A program made the position numbers and the translations under genes. From Sperchopsis tessellata (lineage: Eukaryota > Arthropoda > Insecta > Coleoptera > Hydrophilidae), in the NCBI GenBank assembly GCA_033557685.1, contig JAWQRN010000361.1:1-30831 (forward strand): a stretch of 30,831 bases of DNA. The letters are read 5' to 3'. Below are positions 20,020 to 28,810 of this stretch, piece by piece. The notes under the pieces were generated by a model. It was given only the letters and a program-made list of their open reading frames with translations, had not been told where the DNA came from and did not search any database. Positions within the stretch are counted from its first letter, which is position 1; every line of letters starts with the position of its first letter.

Positions 20020-21534
20020 GTAGTATTTAGAAAAATAGATGGTGATAAAAAATGTATTATTATTATTTAGTAAATTATCTAAAGATCTTTCTCAATACGA
20101 TATAAATGAAATGAGCTGAAAGTTATTACAAACGTCAAATAATCTCCATTGAATAAAATACCGACATATATAGAATGATCTGCAACTGGCTTGGAGCTTC
20201 GGTGTAACGGTATAAACAAGTGATTTCAATTCATGCCCAATAAATATGCTGGAACTAGTAATTGTAATAGATTGTTGTTCATTTTCAATCAATAGCAGCA
20301 ATAAGTTAACAACCTGGTGAACACTTTATCTGTTCTTGTTATATAATTCTGCCGAAGGTGTGAACAGTAAATTAAATAAATTTATTATCCACTTTAAGAA
20401 TTGTTTTTTTTTTAATTACGTTATAGACCAATGCACTTTTATAACAGCACAATCTTTTTTCTCTTCTGCCAGAAAGCTTATTAAGTAGCCCTATATTTCT
20501 TTCAAAAACTCATTGTCAATTTTGTTTTTCCATTTAACACCAAATAAATTGAAGTGTAACTAACTGCAAATATTTAGGTAATCATAAGTCATTTTACGGT
20601 TTTATGACTCGGATTAAAATCTAAGTCTTAAAAATAATTTGTAGGAATCATAAAACTGAGAGTGGATACTTGAAGGAAAGTTACTTGGGTTTCTTCATTA
20701 TTAGTTTTGTAGTAGAAACAAGAGACATTTCATACGAAGAGTAAATAATTTGATTTATCTATCCACTTGTTGTTTTCTCGGGATTTTCAAGGGATTGACA
20801 TATTTAGACTCTCTACTTTGAAACCCCCAATTACCTGCAATAATGGCTTCTGCCAAAAGATAATTTTGTTCCTATGCATACTTTGTCTGTGATGGAGATA
20901 AATGGCTGTTATTTAACTACTCACTGGTATCTTAGGCCTTTCTTTCATTCACCTTTTAATATGTTATTAGTTTCTGTTTACAGTCATCTGCTTAATTAGA
21001 TATTATCAAGTAAATAGTAAATATGGTCGCGAAAGGATTGATTAATTTCTCAATTAGCCTTAAATGATATTGACCAGTTGGGTACTATAGCAGTGAAGGA
21101 GGTATCGCGATAACTAATTAGCTATTCAGGTATTAAGGCTGCAAATTTTAATACGTTTATTCTCTCTATTTGTGACCTTATGAAATTAAATGAATTTTAT
21201 ATTACAGCTGGGTATTTTCAGTGTAAATATGTTATTTCGCATATTTTATTAATTTGATAAGAACAGATGAAACACACATCTATGGCTCATTTGTACGATA
21301 TTCGAAATGAACAGTTTTTTAAATGATTGACAGAAAAATTACTGAGTGATCCATAGTCACATGGATGAGAATTTGCTAAGTTGAGATAAAATTTGCCCCT
21401 ATTACTCAGGCTAATGTCAAAAAATTAATGGTTAACTTACCTCACACTTTTCTTTATTGTTTACAACGAAATTATTTCTAATTCAATAATAAAATATACC
21501 GATTATCAGTGCGATAAGGTCTCCCATATATAAA
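20020..21534. other. No feature recognised
   Basis: AT-rich sequence without coding or repeat homology I can identify. The 69-codon minus open frame at 20092-20301 shows no motif. Confidence 0.4.
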
Positions 21535-22234
21535 TTAGCCCGATTTCTCACCCCGCTACTCAACAAATTCATAGGACGATCCGACTCCTACATACGAAAC
21601 TCTTCCTATTTTCTAGAACAGATTTCTAGTATAAGACTTGCTCCAACAGACTTATCATCATCAGCGGCCTACTGAGAGGGGAAGGTTCATCTCAAGACAT
21701 TGAGGAGGTTTGTCTGAGGTCCACTTAATTCCAATTTAGGGATCATTTCTAAGAACAAACATCTAGAGCTGCTATGGGTTCCCCGTTGTCCCCTGGTGTT
21801 GCCAATATTTTTATGGAGGCATTTGAGCATTTGTCATTATCGTCCTCCGATATAAAGCCTAAATGTTGGATCCGTTAGGTGCCTTTTGGGATCACATAAA
21901 CTCCCAACACTTCAATATAAGTTTCACGATGAAGATTGAGTCATCAGGCTACCTTTCTTTCTTGGATGTATTGTTGAAAAGTAGATCAGATGGTACACTT
22001 CTTCATTCTGTTTATCGTAAGCCCACACATATCAATAGATACTTGCATGTAATATCATATCATCATCCCTGTCAGAAAGTATCTGTGATTAACTCGCTCA
22101 TACAGCGAGCTTTCAAGTTATATGACACAACTCTACTTTCCCTGGAGTTGCGAACAGTCACACATGGATATAGTTTATCAGACATCAAATGGTCAATAAA
22201 ACGTTTCAGGAATCCATCCATACTCCAGATGTGA
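21535..22234 (+). pseudogene. PLE reverse transcriptase pseudogene, catalytic blocks deleted
   Basis: In frame from 21535: LARFLTPLLNKFIGRSDSYI, RNSSYFLEQISSIRLAPTDL. The next expected block (VSFDVVSLFT, first catalytic Asp) is missing. After frameshifts come VCLRST-stop-FQFRDHF and AMGSPLSPGVANIFMEAFE (about 21770), then PKCWIR. The YVDD block that should follow is deleted, and the frame continues as LGAFWDHINSQHFNISFTMK (21878). Then come YLSFLDVLLKSRSDGTLLHS, VYRKPTHINRYLH and SYHHPCQKVSVINSLIQRAF, the PLE thumb. Because both Asp motifs are absent it cannot polymerise. Confidence 0.85.
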
Positions 22235-22311
22235 AGGCAACAGCTTATCTACCATTGCCCTTATACAAAGAAACTTTGATATCAAAATAGTATTCTCCCC
22301 AATTCAAAAGA

Positions 22312-22725
22312 TTGCGCAAGTTCTCCCTTCTTCAAAAGATCATCCCGTTGCAAAGCGACGGGGTTTATCAGATCCCTTTTTCCTGTGGTACGGTATACGT
22401 TTGGGAAACTAAACTTACGATTGCTACCTGTTTAAAGAAGCACGAAAGTTGTAATCGTCTGGGTCATATTATTCAGTCAGCCGTGGCTGAACATAGTCAT
22501 GAAACAGGTCACACCATTATGTTCCAAGATACTAAAGTCTTAGATCGGGAGCCTTCTTATTTTCTCAGAAAATTCCGAGAAGCCATTGAGGTTTACAATA
22601 ACCCCAACAATATCAATAGGTACGATGGTTTTCAGCTACCAATTACTTGGAGAATCCCACTCTCTCATTTCTCTTCTCCTGCACTCGGCAACAACCGCCC
22701 GAACGTAACGGCTCCGCGCTAGTGC
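22312..22725 (+). pseudogene. PLE GIY-YIG endonuclease fragment
   Basis: Open for 136 codons. The pattern is IPFSCGTVYVWETKLTIATC (GIY-YIG core, with YIGE changed to YVWE), KKHESCNRLGHIIQSAVAEH, SHETGHTIMFQDTKVLDREP and FREAIEVYNNPNNINRYDGF, then TWRIPL. The Arg of the usual T-G-R-S motif has become K-L-T. It is the most intact coding piece in the window, but the metal-site Glu context (REAIEV) is kept while the first motif is damaged. It follows the RT after a frameshift region at 22235-22311. The residues after about 22660 are variable tail. Confidence 0.85.
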
Positions 22726-22784
22726 ACATCCTCCATTCCAGTCCTTGCGTATATAAGTATGATCCGGCCGATTTTGGATCAGTG

Positions 22785-22870
22785 CAGTGAATTCATTCGT
22801 TGAAGTAACATCACTCGCCTTGAAAGTGTCCCTTGCAACAGTAGACGAAACGGCGGCACTTATCAGAGGT
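22785..22870 (+). repeat. Repeat B at the PLE 3' end
   Basis: GTGAATTCATTCGTTGAAGT, AACATCACTCGCCTTGAAAG, TGTCCCTTGCAACAGTAGAC, GAAACGGCGGCACTTATCAG. A short stem GTCC/AGAC (weakened from GTCC/GGAC) precedes GAAAC, reminiscent of hammerhead stem II plus core. It lacks a proper CTGATGA, so I do not call it a ribozyme. Confidence 0.7.
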
Positions 22871-23118
22871 TTTAAGATGTGCATCCAAAACATGATATCG
22901 TTAACTGGAATTATTTTTAATGGTTAGTATTCTTTGTCACAAAAACAGAGATAATTGAACGAAATCAATGGCAGTTAATTTAATAATAATATTTTTAATA
23001 CATTTTGACTTTCTCGAATTGTTTGTTTCTGTTTGCCGTAGATATTAATTTTGGAATTTTCGATATATTAAATTCATAAATGAATTATATATCGCAAAAT
23101 GATGGGAACAAACGAAAT

Positions 23119-23162
23119 GCAGTGTACACGTGTTTCTGTCATTAAGACGGCATCAGCACTGC
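23119..23162 (-). ncRNA. Hammerhead ribozyme motif (one core change)
   Basis: Minus strand: GCAGTG, CTGATGC, stem II CGTC-TTAAT-GACA, GAA, stem III AC-ACGT-GT, A17, CACTGC. Stem I is a perfect six-pair helix. The last core base of CTGATGA is C (A9 to C), which should abolish or strongly lower cleavage. Cleavage triplet GTA is permitted. Stem III has only two pairs with a 4-base loop; its ACACGTGT is self-complementary, so two molecules could pair. Confidence 0.75.
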
Positions 23163-23182
23163 TATAGATGAATATATATATA

Positions 23183-23226
23183 GTATTGCTGATGATGACT
23201 TAATGGCAGAAACACGTGTCCACTGT
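23183..23226 (+). ncRNA. Hammerhead ribozyme motif (core intact)
   Basis: Plus strand: stem I 5' side GTATTG, CTGATGA at 23189-23195, stem II TGAC-TTAAT-GGCA, GAA at 23209-23211, A15.1 at 23212, stem III AC-ACGT-GT, C17 at 23220, then stem I 3' side CACTGT. All invariant core bases are present and cleavage would follow 23220. Stem I has five pairs (two of them G-U) and one mismatch; stem II has U-A, G-C and C-G with one A-G mismatch. As in other short-stem-III hammerheads, a dimer through the ACACGTGT palindrome may be the active form (known for this class; inference here). Confidence 0.8.
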
Positions 23227-23258
23227 ATTTAGTTTGTTCCCATCATTTTACGATATAT

Positions 23259-23639
23259 ATTTCAGTTCTGTATTTAATATATCGACTTGGCCGGTTTGCT
23301 TGATATTTGATTTCATTAAATATTAAAATTTCACATTTATGTAAACAGTAGTTCGAAATAATTCTAGTAGACAAAATATTATTTTTTGGATGTTTGCACC
23401 ACGATTTTTTATGTGGTAGACTTTACAAGGTTTCCATCTGGAATCACTTTTCAAATCAACACCATTCTTTGTTCTTGGAGAAAAAAGTAGCTGTAATTTA
23501 AAACAAAAATGATCGATGACATTATAGCCCAGTAAGAGACGGGGGAGTAAAATATATTTTCAAGCGGGAACATTTATAGGAAAAAATAAAATTGATCTGT
23601 TCCAGCATTTTGTCCATAAGCCACCCAAAAAGAAATTAT
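23259..23639. other. Flank of palindrome, then nothing recognised
   Basis: 23265-23330 repeats the outer flank seen by the palindrome at 11.4-11.9 kb (GACTTGGCCGGTTTGCTTGA against GACTTGGACGGTTTGCTTGA). The rest has no recognisable feature. Confidence 0.4.
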
Positions 23640-24372
23640 GAATTTTATTCCACTCTCGCTGTATATGTGGATAATATTATTGTAGGTTTTACAGACACAG
23701 ATAGACAATTTCTACAGTATTATCAATAATTTACACTGAAACATTTTATTTACCATGGAAAATTTACTGAGGAGTAAAATTAATTTCCTTGAATTCCTCA
23801 TTCATAAAACAAATGACAAGCTACACTTCTCAGTACACTGAAAATCTTTATCTATACCATTATACATATACATTACTTATCTTCTTATACCCAGTATGCA
23901 GCCCTTGAGTTCACGGTACATATACTTCTAACAAGTTCCTCCAAACCTGAATAATTTTAAAAATGGTACAATATGACAATAATCAGTCTATTAATAACGT
24001 ATACAACATTAAAAAAAAATAATAAGATAAAGCTCAACGAACACAATTAACAGTGACATTTAACTTACCCCACATGCGAACATTCTTATATAGAAAAAAC
24101 CACAAGATCATTTTATCAAAGATACAAAGAACACCTCAAATCATATCAAAAATCCCACATATACCATTCAACCTTTGCACATCACTTGTTAGAAAAGAAA
24201 CATTCAATGGATATCATAAGTAATATAATGACAGTCATAAATATAAAAAAGCCCACACAAATATGACAACCCAAGAGCAAATAGAAATATGTTAACATAA
24301 ATTCCCAGAAATGCTAAATGACCAGACAATACATCACAATATATCACTTATACGACTATTAAACATTTTAAA
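23640..24372 (+). pseudogene. Penelope-like element copy 2: RT thumb and GIY-YIG remnant
   Basis: Plus strand: YVDNIIVGFTDTDRQFLQYY at 23663, the catalytic block with YVDD changed to YVDN. Then NFLEFLIHKTNDKLHFSVH-like sequence in broken frames (about 23785-23840) and QYAALEF (about 23894). The GIY-YIG domain follows in one frame from about 24070: YPTCEHSYIEKTTRSFYQRY, KEHLKSYQKSHIYHSTFAHH, LLEKKHSMDIISNIMTVINI. Next come TTQEQIEI and MLNDQTIHHN at 24311. The nuclease keeps the R..F..R..EH pattern, but YIG reads YIE. It is a different PLE lineage from copy 1. Everything upstream of YVDN is absent or unrecognisable. Confidence 0.85.
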
Positions 24373-24514
24373 CACACACCTAGTCCGAAGAATAACCATT
24401 CGACCGACAAACATATACATCAGCCCCTATCCAAACCACCCCATCATATCCTCCTACAAACAAATACAATTTACGAAGTTATACAAATACATCCAGTTCA
24501 CCATCAGCCACCAA

Positions 24515-24575
24515 CAGGAGCTGACAGTCTGAGCAGGGACTCGATCCTGAAACGAAAGTAGCACGTAAGTGTAGT
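24515..24575 (+). ncRNA. Candidate hammerhead at the end of a PLE
   Basis: CTGAGCA (24529-24535, against CTGANGA), stem II GGGA-CTCGA-TCCT with four pairs (one G-U), GAA, then stem III AC-GAAA-GT closed by a GNRA tetraloop, and A17 at 24560. One core base differs (G8 to C) and I could not find a convincing stem I. The position fits: it lies about 150 bases past the PLE coding end, where PLE hammerheads are known to occur. The alternative is a tRNA-like B box on the opposite strand (GGATCGAGTCCC). Confidence 0.45.
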
Positions 24576-24629
24576 GATAGTGCCCCATCAAGGACAATTC
24601 GTAACAACAATATATATGTAAATAATATG

Positions 24630-24725
24630 ATAAGGATAATGGGACGATAACTAGAAGCAGTTGTTTTGCCTTTCTTGAGGAATGGATGCGTTATAGTCAA
24701 TTTCATTTGCTGTGGAAAGGTTGTT
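24630..24725 (-). pseudogene. Possible LINE RT scrap
   Basis: The minus strand reads PQQMKLTITHPFLKKGKT, then TASSYRPIILI, resembling the first RT block (W....I.PI.KKG....SYRPIS). It is short, with no supporting neighbouring block; the lower-coordinate side runs into repeats. Confidence 0.4.
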
Positions 24726-24960
24726 GGTTGGTTTATTTGTTTATTTAACGTCGGCCTATTTCCGCTGCTATGAACAATCACGCCAGGGATTAGGCTACCT
24801 CACCTTGGAATTTTGCCGTATCCAGTGTTCCAACTGGAATTGGGTTCTTTTACATGCACGTGGTTTTAATTTTTCCTACAATACACGGGACCAACCGTTT
24901 TACGTCTCTCCCGGAGGACGAGCACTACAAAGACTTTTCCCTTTGATTAGATTAATTAAC
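24720..24960 (-). mobile_element. SINE-like element copy 2
   Basis: Minus strand, from about 24925: GGGAGAGACGTAAAACGGTT, GGTCCCGTGTATTG, CCACGTGCATGTAAAAGAAC, CCAATTCCAG, CAAAATTCCAAGGTGAGGTA, GCCTAATCCCTGG, then the tail GGAAATAGGCCGACGTTAAA and TAAACAAATAAACC. The tail matches copy 3 (28190-28375) and the middle matches copy 1 (10905-10992). GGTTGGTCCC may be a degraded B box. Confidence 0.65.
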
Positions 24961-24964
24961 TAAC

Positions 24965-25875
24965 GTTGCGCAAAAACGGTCGCTGTTCTCAAAACTGTTT
25001 TTATTTTTTAAATTATTCAAAACAGTTTTCTTCTGAAGTAGGATACAAGTTTATGGAATCACCACTAGATATATCAAAACAGTGTTGTAGCGCACCAACA
25101 CTGGAAATTATGATATTAATTTAAATTTTTCAATAAATTTCGAATGCACTAAAGCATAAACTAATTTAGGTCTATGTAATATAATTAAATTATATTTATA
25201 GCTTCAATCTATTTAAAAATGAATCATTTTGAGAGAATAACGCCTTCAGTTTAAATTTAAGAGAATGTATATCATCTGCATCTATTTATGTCGATATTTT
25301 TTCTGAAGGAAGTTGCAAAATTTGTCGAATCATAGTTTTATGGATCATCTTGTGTCACATAAATATATTAATTTGGTTAAAATATTAGCATAAGTTCTAA
25401 AACACTGGTTAATGAAGCAAGTTTAATGTAGGTATTCATTTTATGGTGTCTACAGTGGGGCTTATTAGTAGATAAGCTCAGAACTTATTATGTGGGTAGT
25501 GGATAATATAAGTAAGAGAGTATGAAACCCACATAGGAAGCAATGATTTCAGTAGCTGGTTTATGAATCCGCCCATAAACTTGGTGTGGCTGTACACATT
25601 TTATTGGCTTTTTTGATATCTAATATTTTATAGTAACACGTGATCGATTAATTAAAATGTTCGGCAATTATCGTTTTCCTTATTAGTACATACTATCTAG
25701 TTAACATGGTGCTTGAATTACCATTTGAAATTGTTAAATTTTATAGGTTGGTTTAAATAATTCATTGTATGCTATTTGTATTAAAATGGAGAACATTTAA
25801 CATACGGCATAAACACGTATGGATATTCTTTTACATTCTTCATGTTGTTTTCCGTTTATTTTTGCGACTGTTTTG

Positions 25876-25913
<38 letters not shown>

Positions 25914-26599
25914 CTGAGTCCATCTTTTATAGAATTCACGAGGCTGCTTCTCATTGTGCCAATTTATATTTTATTCATTTATCGGACACGTGCACTACTA
26001 TTTTGGAGACATTCCTACCACCGGTATCTAAAACTGTTTCCGGTTTACCTCCTTTATCTTCTGCGGGTCCGGGAGACCTCTCCTCATTTTTCCTTTCTTC
26101 TTCCAAACCGTACACCTTGCGATATCTCTCCTCCTTAGCACTTTTATCATCCACCTTTTTCAACTCCTACTATTGATAATCGCTTTGATATCCATGTTTT
26201 CTCTTCATCGGTTAAAGAACCAAAAATATTTTAATTTTGACTATAACTCTGACCATATTTTTTCCATACAGGCCACCATTGATGAGCTCTCAGTGTTGGA
26301 ATTAGGTTTTATAGTTTCATCTTCTTCTAAATTCTCGACAATTATAGGCATGTCTGTAATAATATCATGAAGTCTGCTTTTTCCTCTTATAAATCTTCGC
26401 TGCTTGATGCGGTATCGTCTTTGATAAAGTTTCCTGCGTAGTCATCTTCAGCAAATACAACTATATACGTAAGGTGGGGGAATTCTTGAGGGAAACAATT
26501 TAAAATTACTCTCATCTAATCCTGTCAATAGGTACGTACCTTCTCTTGATACTCTTATAGCTCACTATAAAAGCACGCCTTTCTTTCTCCAAAGTAAGG
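24965..26599. other. Mostly unassigned; microsatellite and one charged ORF
   Basis: Holds the (TA)n tract at 25880-25912. The minus strand at 25975-26163 is open for 62 codons with a highly charged sequence (KEERYRKVYGLEEERKNEER) in a locally less AT-rich patch. I do not recognise it. 26340-26599 may be the degraded upstream part of the following PLE. Confidence 0.35.
25880..25912. repeat. (TA)n microsatellite
   Basis: Uninterrupted alternating T and A of about 33 bases, followed by ACTGAGTC. Confidence 0.95.
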
Positions 26600-27060
26600 T
26601 CACATCGATGAATCCGATGTTATACGGCCTTCCAGAAATATATAAACAGGGCTGCCCCATGAGACCTGTTATGTCTTACAAAGGCTCTTTTGCCCATAAC
26701 CTTGCTATATTCTTGGATAGAAGACTCAAGGAGATCCTTAACTTCACTCCTACTTTCGGTATCAAAAACACCATTGAGTTTTCTAGAAAGCTTGTCTCCA
26801 GTAATTTTAAGGCAGATGATAGTTTCCTGATTATCTCCGTTTCACTTGTTAGAATGTCTTAATTTCATTGGTGACCTTCTGTCTAGATGTGATGCATCCG
26901 ATGACGAGGTCATTTGTATAATGGACTACTTACAGGTCACATTAAAGCAGCATTTCTTTTGCTTAATGGTAATAATTATTAACAGCCTTTCACTTCTGAG
27001 TCGGAGGTGCACAAGACTTGAATTTCCTCAATTTATTTGTAATTTAAGGCTACAGTAACA
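26600..27060 (+). pseudogene. PLE RT N-terminal fragment
   Basis: MNPMLYGLPEIYKQGCPMRP at 26608 matches the P.LYGLPKIHK.....RPI block of PLE RTs. It is followed by VMSYKGSFAHNLAIFLDRRL, FTPTFGIKNTIEFSRKLVSS and ADDSFLIISVSLV, where the expected VSFDVVSLFT Asp motif is damaged. After a frameshift, LECLNFIGDLLSRCDASDDE and MDYLQVTLKQHFF (26850-26960) match the next region. The motif A Asp is lost and motif C was not found, so it is inactive. Confidence 0.8.
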
Positions 27061-27389
27061 ATAATAAAAAAAGAGCCATATAAACCATTGCATACCTTTT
27101 TATTCGAACCATTCTAGGAACCATAAACTAATTTTCTTCATTTCTCTTTTTTATCGCTTGTTCTCTATCCCCTTATCGCTCGATTCTTTCCAACTAGAGC
27201 TTGGTACTGTTTTGCAGGTTAATCGTGTAAATAAGTGCCCTATTGCTATTGTTCGCAAGGCTATGATAGGAAATTGAAAAAAAAAATCAACATCTTTGTT
27301 ATCCAATTCTCCAGCCCTTTTCTAATTCTTACATTAAAGCAATTTATGAGGACGCCAATATCATCTTTCGCATTGCTAGGACTTCATTC

Positions 27390-27752
27390 AACATGCTGGT
27401 GATGAACAAAGATCACCGCGACCCCAAAATCAATATTGTGGTATGGTATATCTCCTGCTCTGTCACTGTGGAGTTGTTTATATTGGGCAGGCTAGACGTA
27501 CCTTTAACACACGGTATCAGGAATACCTTTGCAGTACCAAATAGGCCACCGATGACTCTAGCTTCACCAGTTATGTTGTGTATTGTAGTCCTGAATCTAA
27601 TGCTAATAACCGTATCACTCTTCACTGATATCCCAAGGGTAAGAAACTCGATATTGCCGAATGCCTTGAAATATATCTCAGCAGTCCTACAATTGCACCT
27701 CCAATCCAAATTATCGGCCACGGGCCAATTTCTCGTCCTGCAGTTGATAGGT
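27390..27752 (+). pseudogene. PLE GIY-YIG endonuclease fragment
   Basis: One plus-strand frame reads CHCGVVYIGQARRTFNTRYQ (27465), EYLCSTK, stop, DDSSFTSYVVYCSPESNANN, RITLH, stop, PKGKKLDIAECLEIYLSSPT. GVVYIGQ..R.F..R is the intact first nuclease motif with the conserved Arg. KLDIAECLEIY is the typical block with the metal-binding Glu. Two stop codons (about 27543 and 27627) break it. Of the PLE copies here it best keeps the nuclease catalytic residues, and it is of a different lineage from copies 1 and 2. Confidence 0.85.
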
Positions 27753-27837
27753 CTGGTGGCACCGGCTAGTTTGTGTTGTTGCTTTAGCTTGAGAAAGACC
27801 TAGTGTGGTTGAAACCCGTCGTGATATTATATATATT

Positions 27838-27871
27838 AAAAAAAAATTTTGTCGAACGACAATATTTTTTT
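27838..27871. repeat. Near-perfect small hairpin
   Basis: AAAAAAATTTTGTCG and CGACAATATTTTTTT are inverted around AA. This gives a 15-base arm with one mismatch, just downstream of PLE copy 3. Function unknown. Confidence 0.7.
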
Positions 27872-28189
27872 ATTTATAATTTTCTTTTTAATTATATAGC
27901 TGGCATTAAATATACACAGAAAAAGGTACGAACTCGTGGCTCGAGTATAAGTAATTTGCTTTAGGTAAATATTCTCCTTTGTATGTTAGATCGATCCTGC
28001 GTACAAGGTGTAAATTGTAGACATTTACTAAAGTAATTAATTAATAATTAATTTATAACGTATTGATTGTGTGTTTTCTTATTATCTCAATGAAGGCTGT
28101 ATGTACATGAATGCAAAAAATATCGTGTTTAAGGAGGATTTTAGATACCAGATATACAGAAGCCAAGTTCCTTCAAAATTTTAATTTTT
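27872..28189. other. No feature recognised
   Basis: AT-rich sequence between PLE copy 3 and the SINE copy; no coding homology seen. Confidence 0.4.
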
Positions 28190-28375
28190 TATTATTTATT
28201 GATTTAAAGTCGGCCTATTTCCATTGTAATGGCCAGGCCAATCGCCAACGATAGAGATTACGTTCCTAAACCTGAGATTTTTTTCTAATCACTATAGGTC
28301 GGCTGCTTCTGGGACTCGAGACCACACGCTTACTGGCTTAGTACTTAGCCATTAAGGTAGCGATGAGGCTCATAT
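28190..28375 (-). mobile_element. tRNA-derived SINE copy 3
   Basis: Minus strand from about 28370: CATCGCTACCTTAATGGCTA, AGTACTAAGCCAGTAAGC, GTGTGGTCTCGAGTCCC, then a body and the tail GGAAATAGGCCGACTTTAAA with TCAATAAATAATAAAAA. TGGCTAAGT fits the polymerase III A box (TRGCNNAGY). GGTCTCGAGTCC fits the B box with one extra base. The tail is shared with the copy at 24720-24960. This is the only copy with a recognisable promoter head. Confidence 0.75.
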
Positions 28376-28668
28376 TTATTATTTTCCACTGTACATCTGT
28401 TTATTAAAATTCATATTTTGATAACCATATTTCGAATCAATTAAGTTTAAATAGCCCTAAGAAATCAGAAATGTTAGTCCTGTAATTCTGATGTTACCTA
28501 AATGTGAAGACCTGAAGCTGAAGACCTGGGTTAAAACGGGTGGTAGTATGCCTAGATATATAGGAAGTAGCCCGTCTCATCGAAATATTACGAAGCACTT
28601 GACTTGGGTGGACCACTAAAATTGTTATATAGTTACACCCGTCGATTATCCTAATTGAATTCTTATAT
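28376..28668. other. No feature recognised
   Basis: Unassigned AT-rich sequence. The minus-strand open frame at 28494-28763 overlaps the palindrome cluster and looks like a composition effect. Confidence 0.35.
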
Positions 28669-28810
28669 ATTATTCGAATGAAAAAAATCATTCCACTGAA
28701 AGAAATAATTATAATGAAAAACATTATTCGCATGTTTTTTTCATTCGAATGAAACAAATTCATTCAAATGAAAAAACGTACTATCGATGATAGTTCATTT
28801 CATTCGATAG
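28669..28810. repeat. Cluster of TTCATTCGAATGAA-like palindromes
   Basis: Four versions occur in about 140 bases: TTATTCGAATGAAAAAAA (28670), TTTTTCATTCGAATGAAAC (28736), AATTCATTCAAATGAAAAAA (28758) and GTTCATTTCATTCGATAG (28793). One is a perfect 14-base palindrome. They could be a degraded tandem or foldback sequence, or clustered protein-binding sites; nothing decides between these. Confidence 0.6.

Larger units (their letters stand above)
21535..22870 (+). mobile_element. Penelope-like element, copy 1 (RT, GIY-YIG and terminal repeat B)
   Basis: A 5'-truncated PLE: RT fragments (21535-22230), GIY-YIG endonuclease (22312-22700), and a tail at 22785-22870 that is a repeat-B copy. PLEs join a telomerase-related RT to a GIY-YIG nuclease and often end in long terminal repeats. 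Here B directly follows the reading frame, which links the solo B copies elsewhere in the window to this family. Confidence 0.85.
23087..23258. repeat. Palindromic element with paired hammerhead motifs
   Basis: Arms of about 75 bases (23087-23162 and 23183-23258) are close reverse complements: ATATATCG-AAAATGATGGG, AACAAAC, CAGTG-ACACGTGTTTCTG, CATTAAG, CATCAGCA. The centre is an AT-rich spacer of about 20 bases. Sequence outside the right arm (TTCTGTATTTAATATATCGACTTGG at 23265) repeats that next to the 11.4-11.9 kb palindrome. Confidence 0.85.
26600..27820 (+). mobile_element. Penelope-like element copy 3
   Basis: N-terminal RT part at 26600-27060 and GIY-YIG nuclease at 27390-27752, in the same order as other PLEs. 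The RT palm and thumb between are missing or scrambled. At 27788-27820 lies CTTGAGAAAGACC, TAGTGT, GGTT, GAAACCCGTC: a short stem followed by GAAAC, similar in layout to the 3' half of a hammerhead, but without a proper 5' core. Confidence 0.8.

Noticed and set aside
22636..22893. 85-codon minus-strand open frame
   Set aside because: It lies antisense to the PLE nuclease end and repeat B, and is a shadow of that sequence.
24538..24549. B-box-like GGATCGAGTCCC on the minus strand suggesting a tRNA or SINE
   Set aside because: No matching A box at the right distance; the same bases form stem II and loop of a hammerhead-like fold behind a PLE, a better fit.
27788..27820. Stem plus GAAAC at the end of PLE copy 3 as a hammerhead
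   Set aside because: The 5' core reads CTTGAGAAA and no stem I pairs across, so only the 3' half resembles one.
28494..28763. 89-codon minus open frame rich in Ile and Phe
   Set aside because: It crosses the palindrome cluster and low-complexity sequence; no domain.
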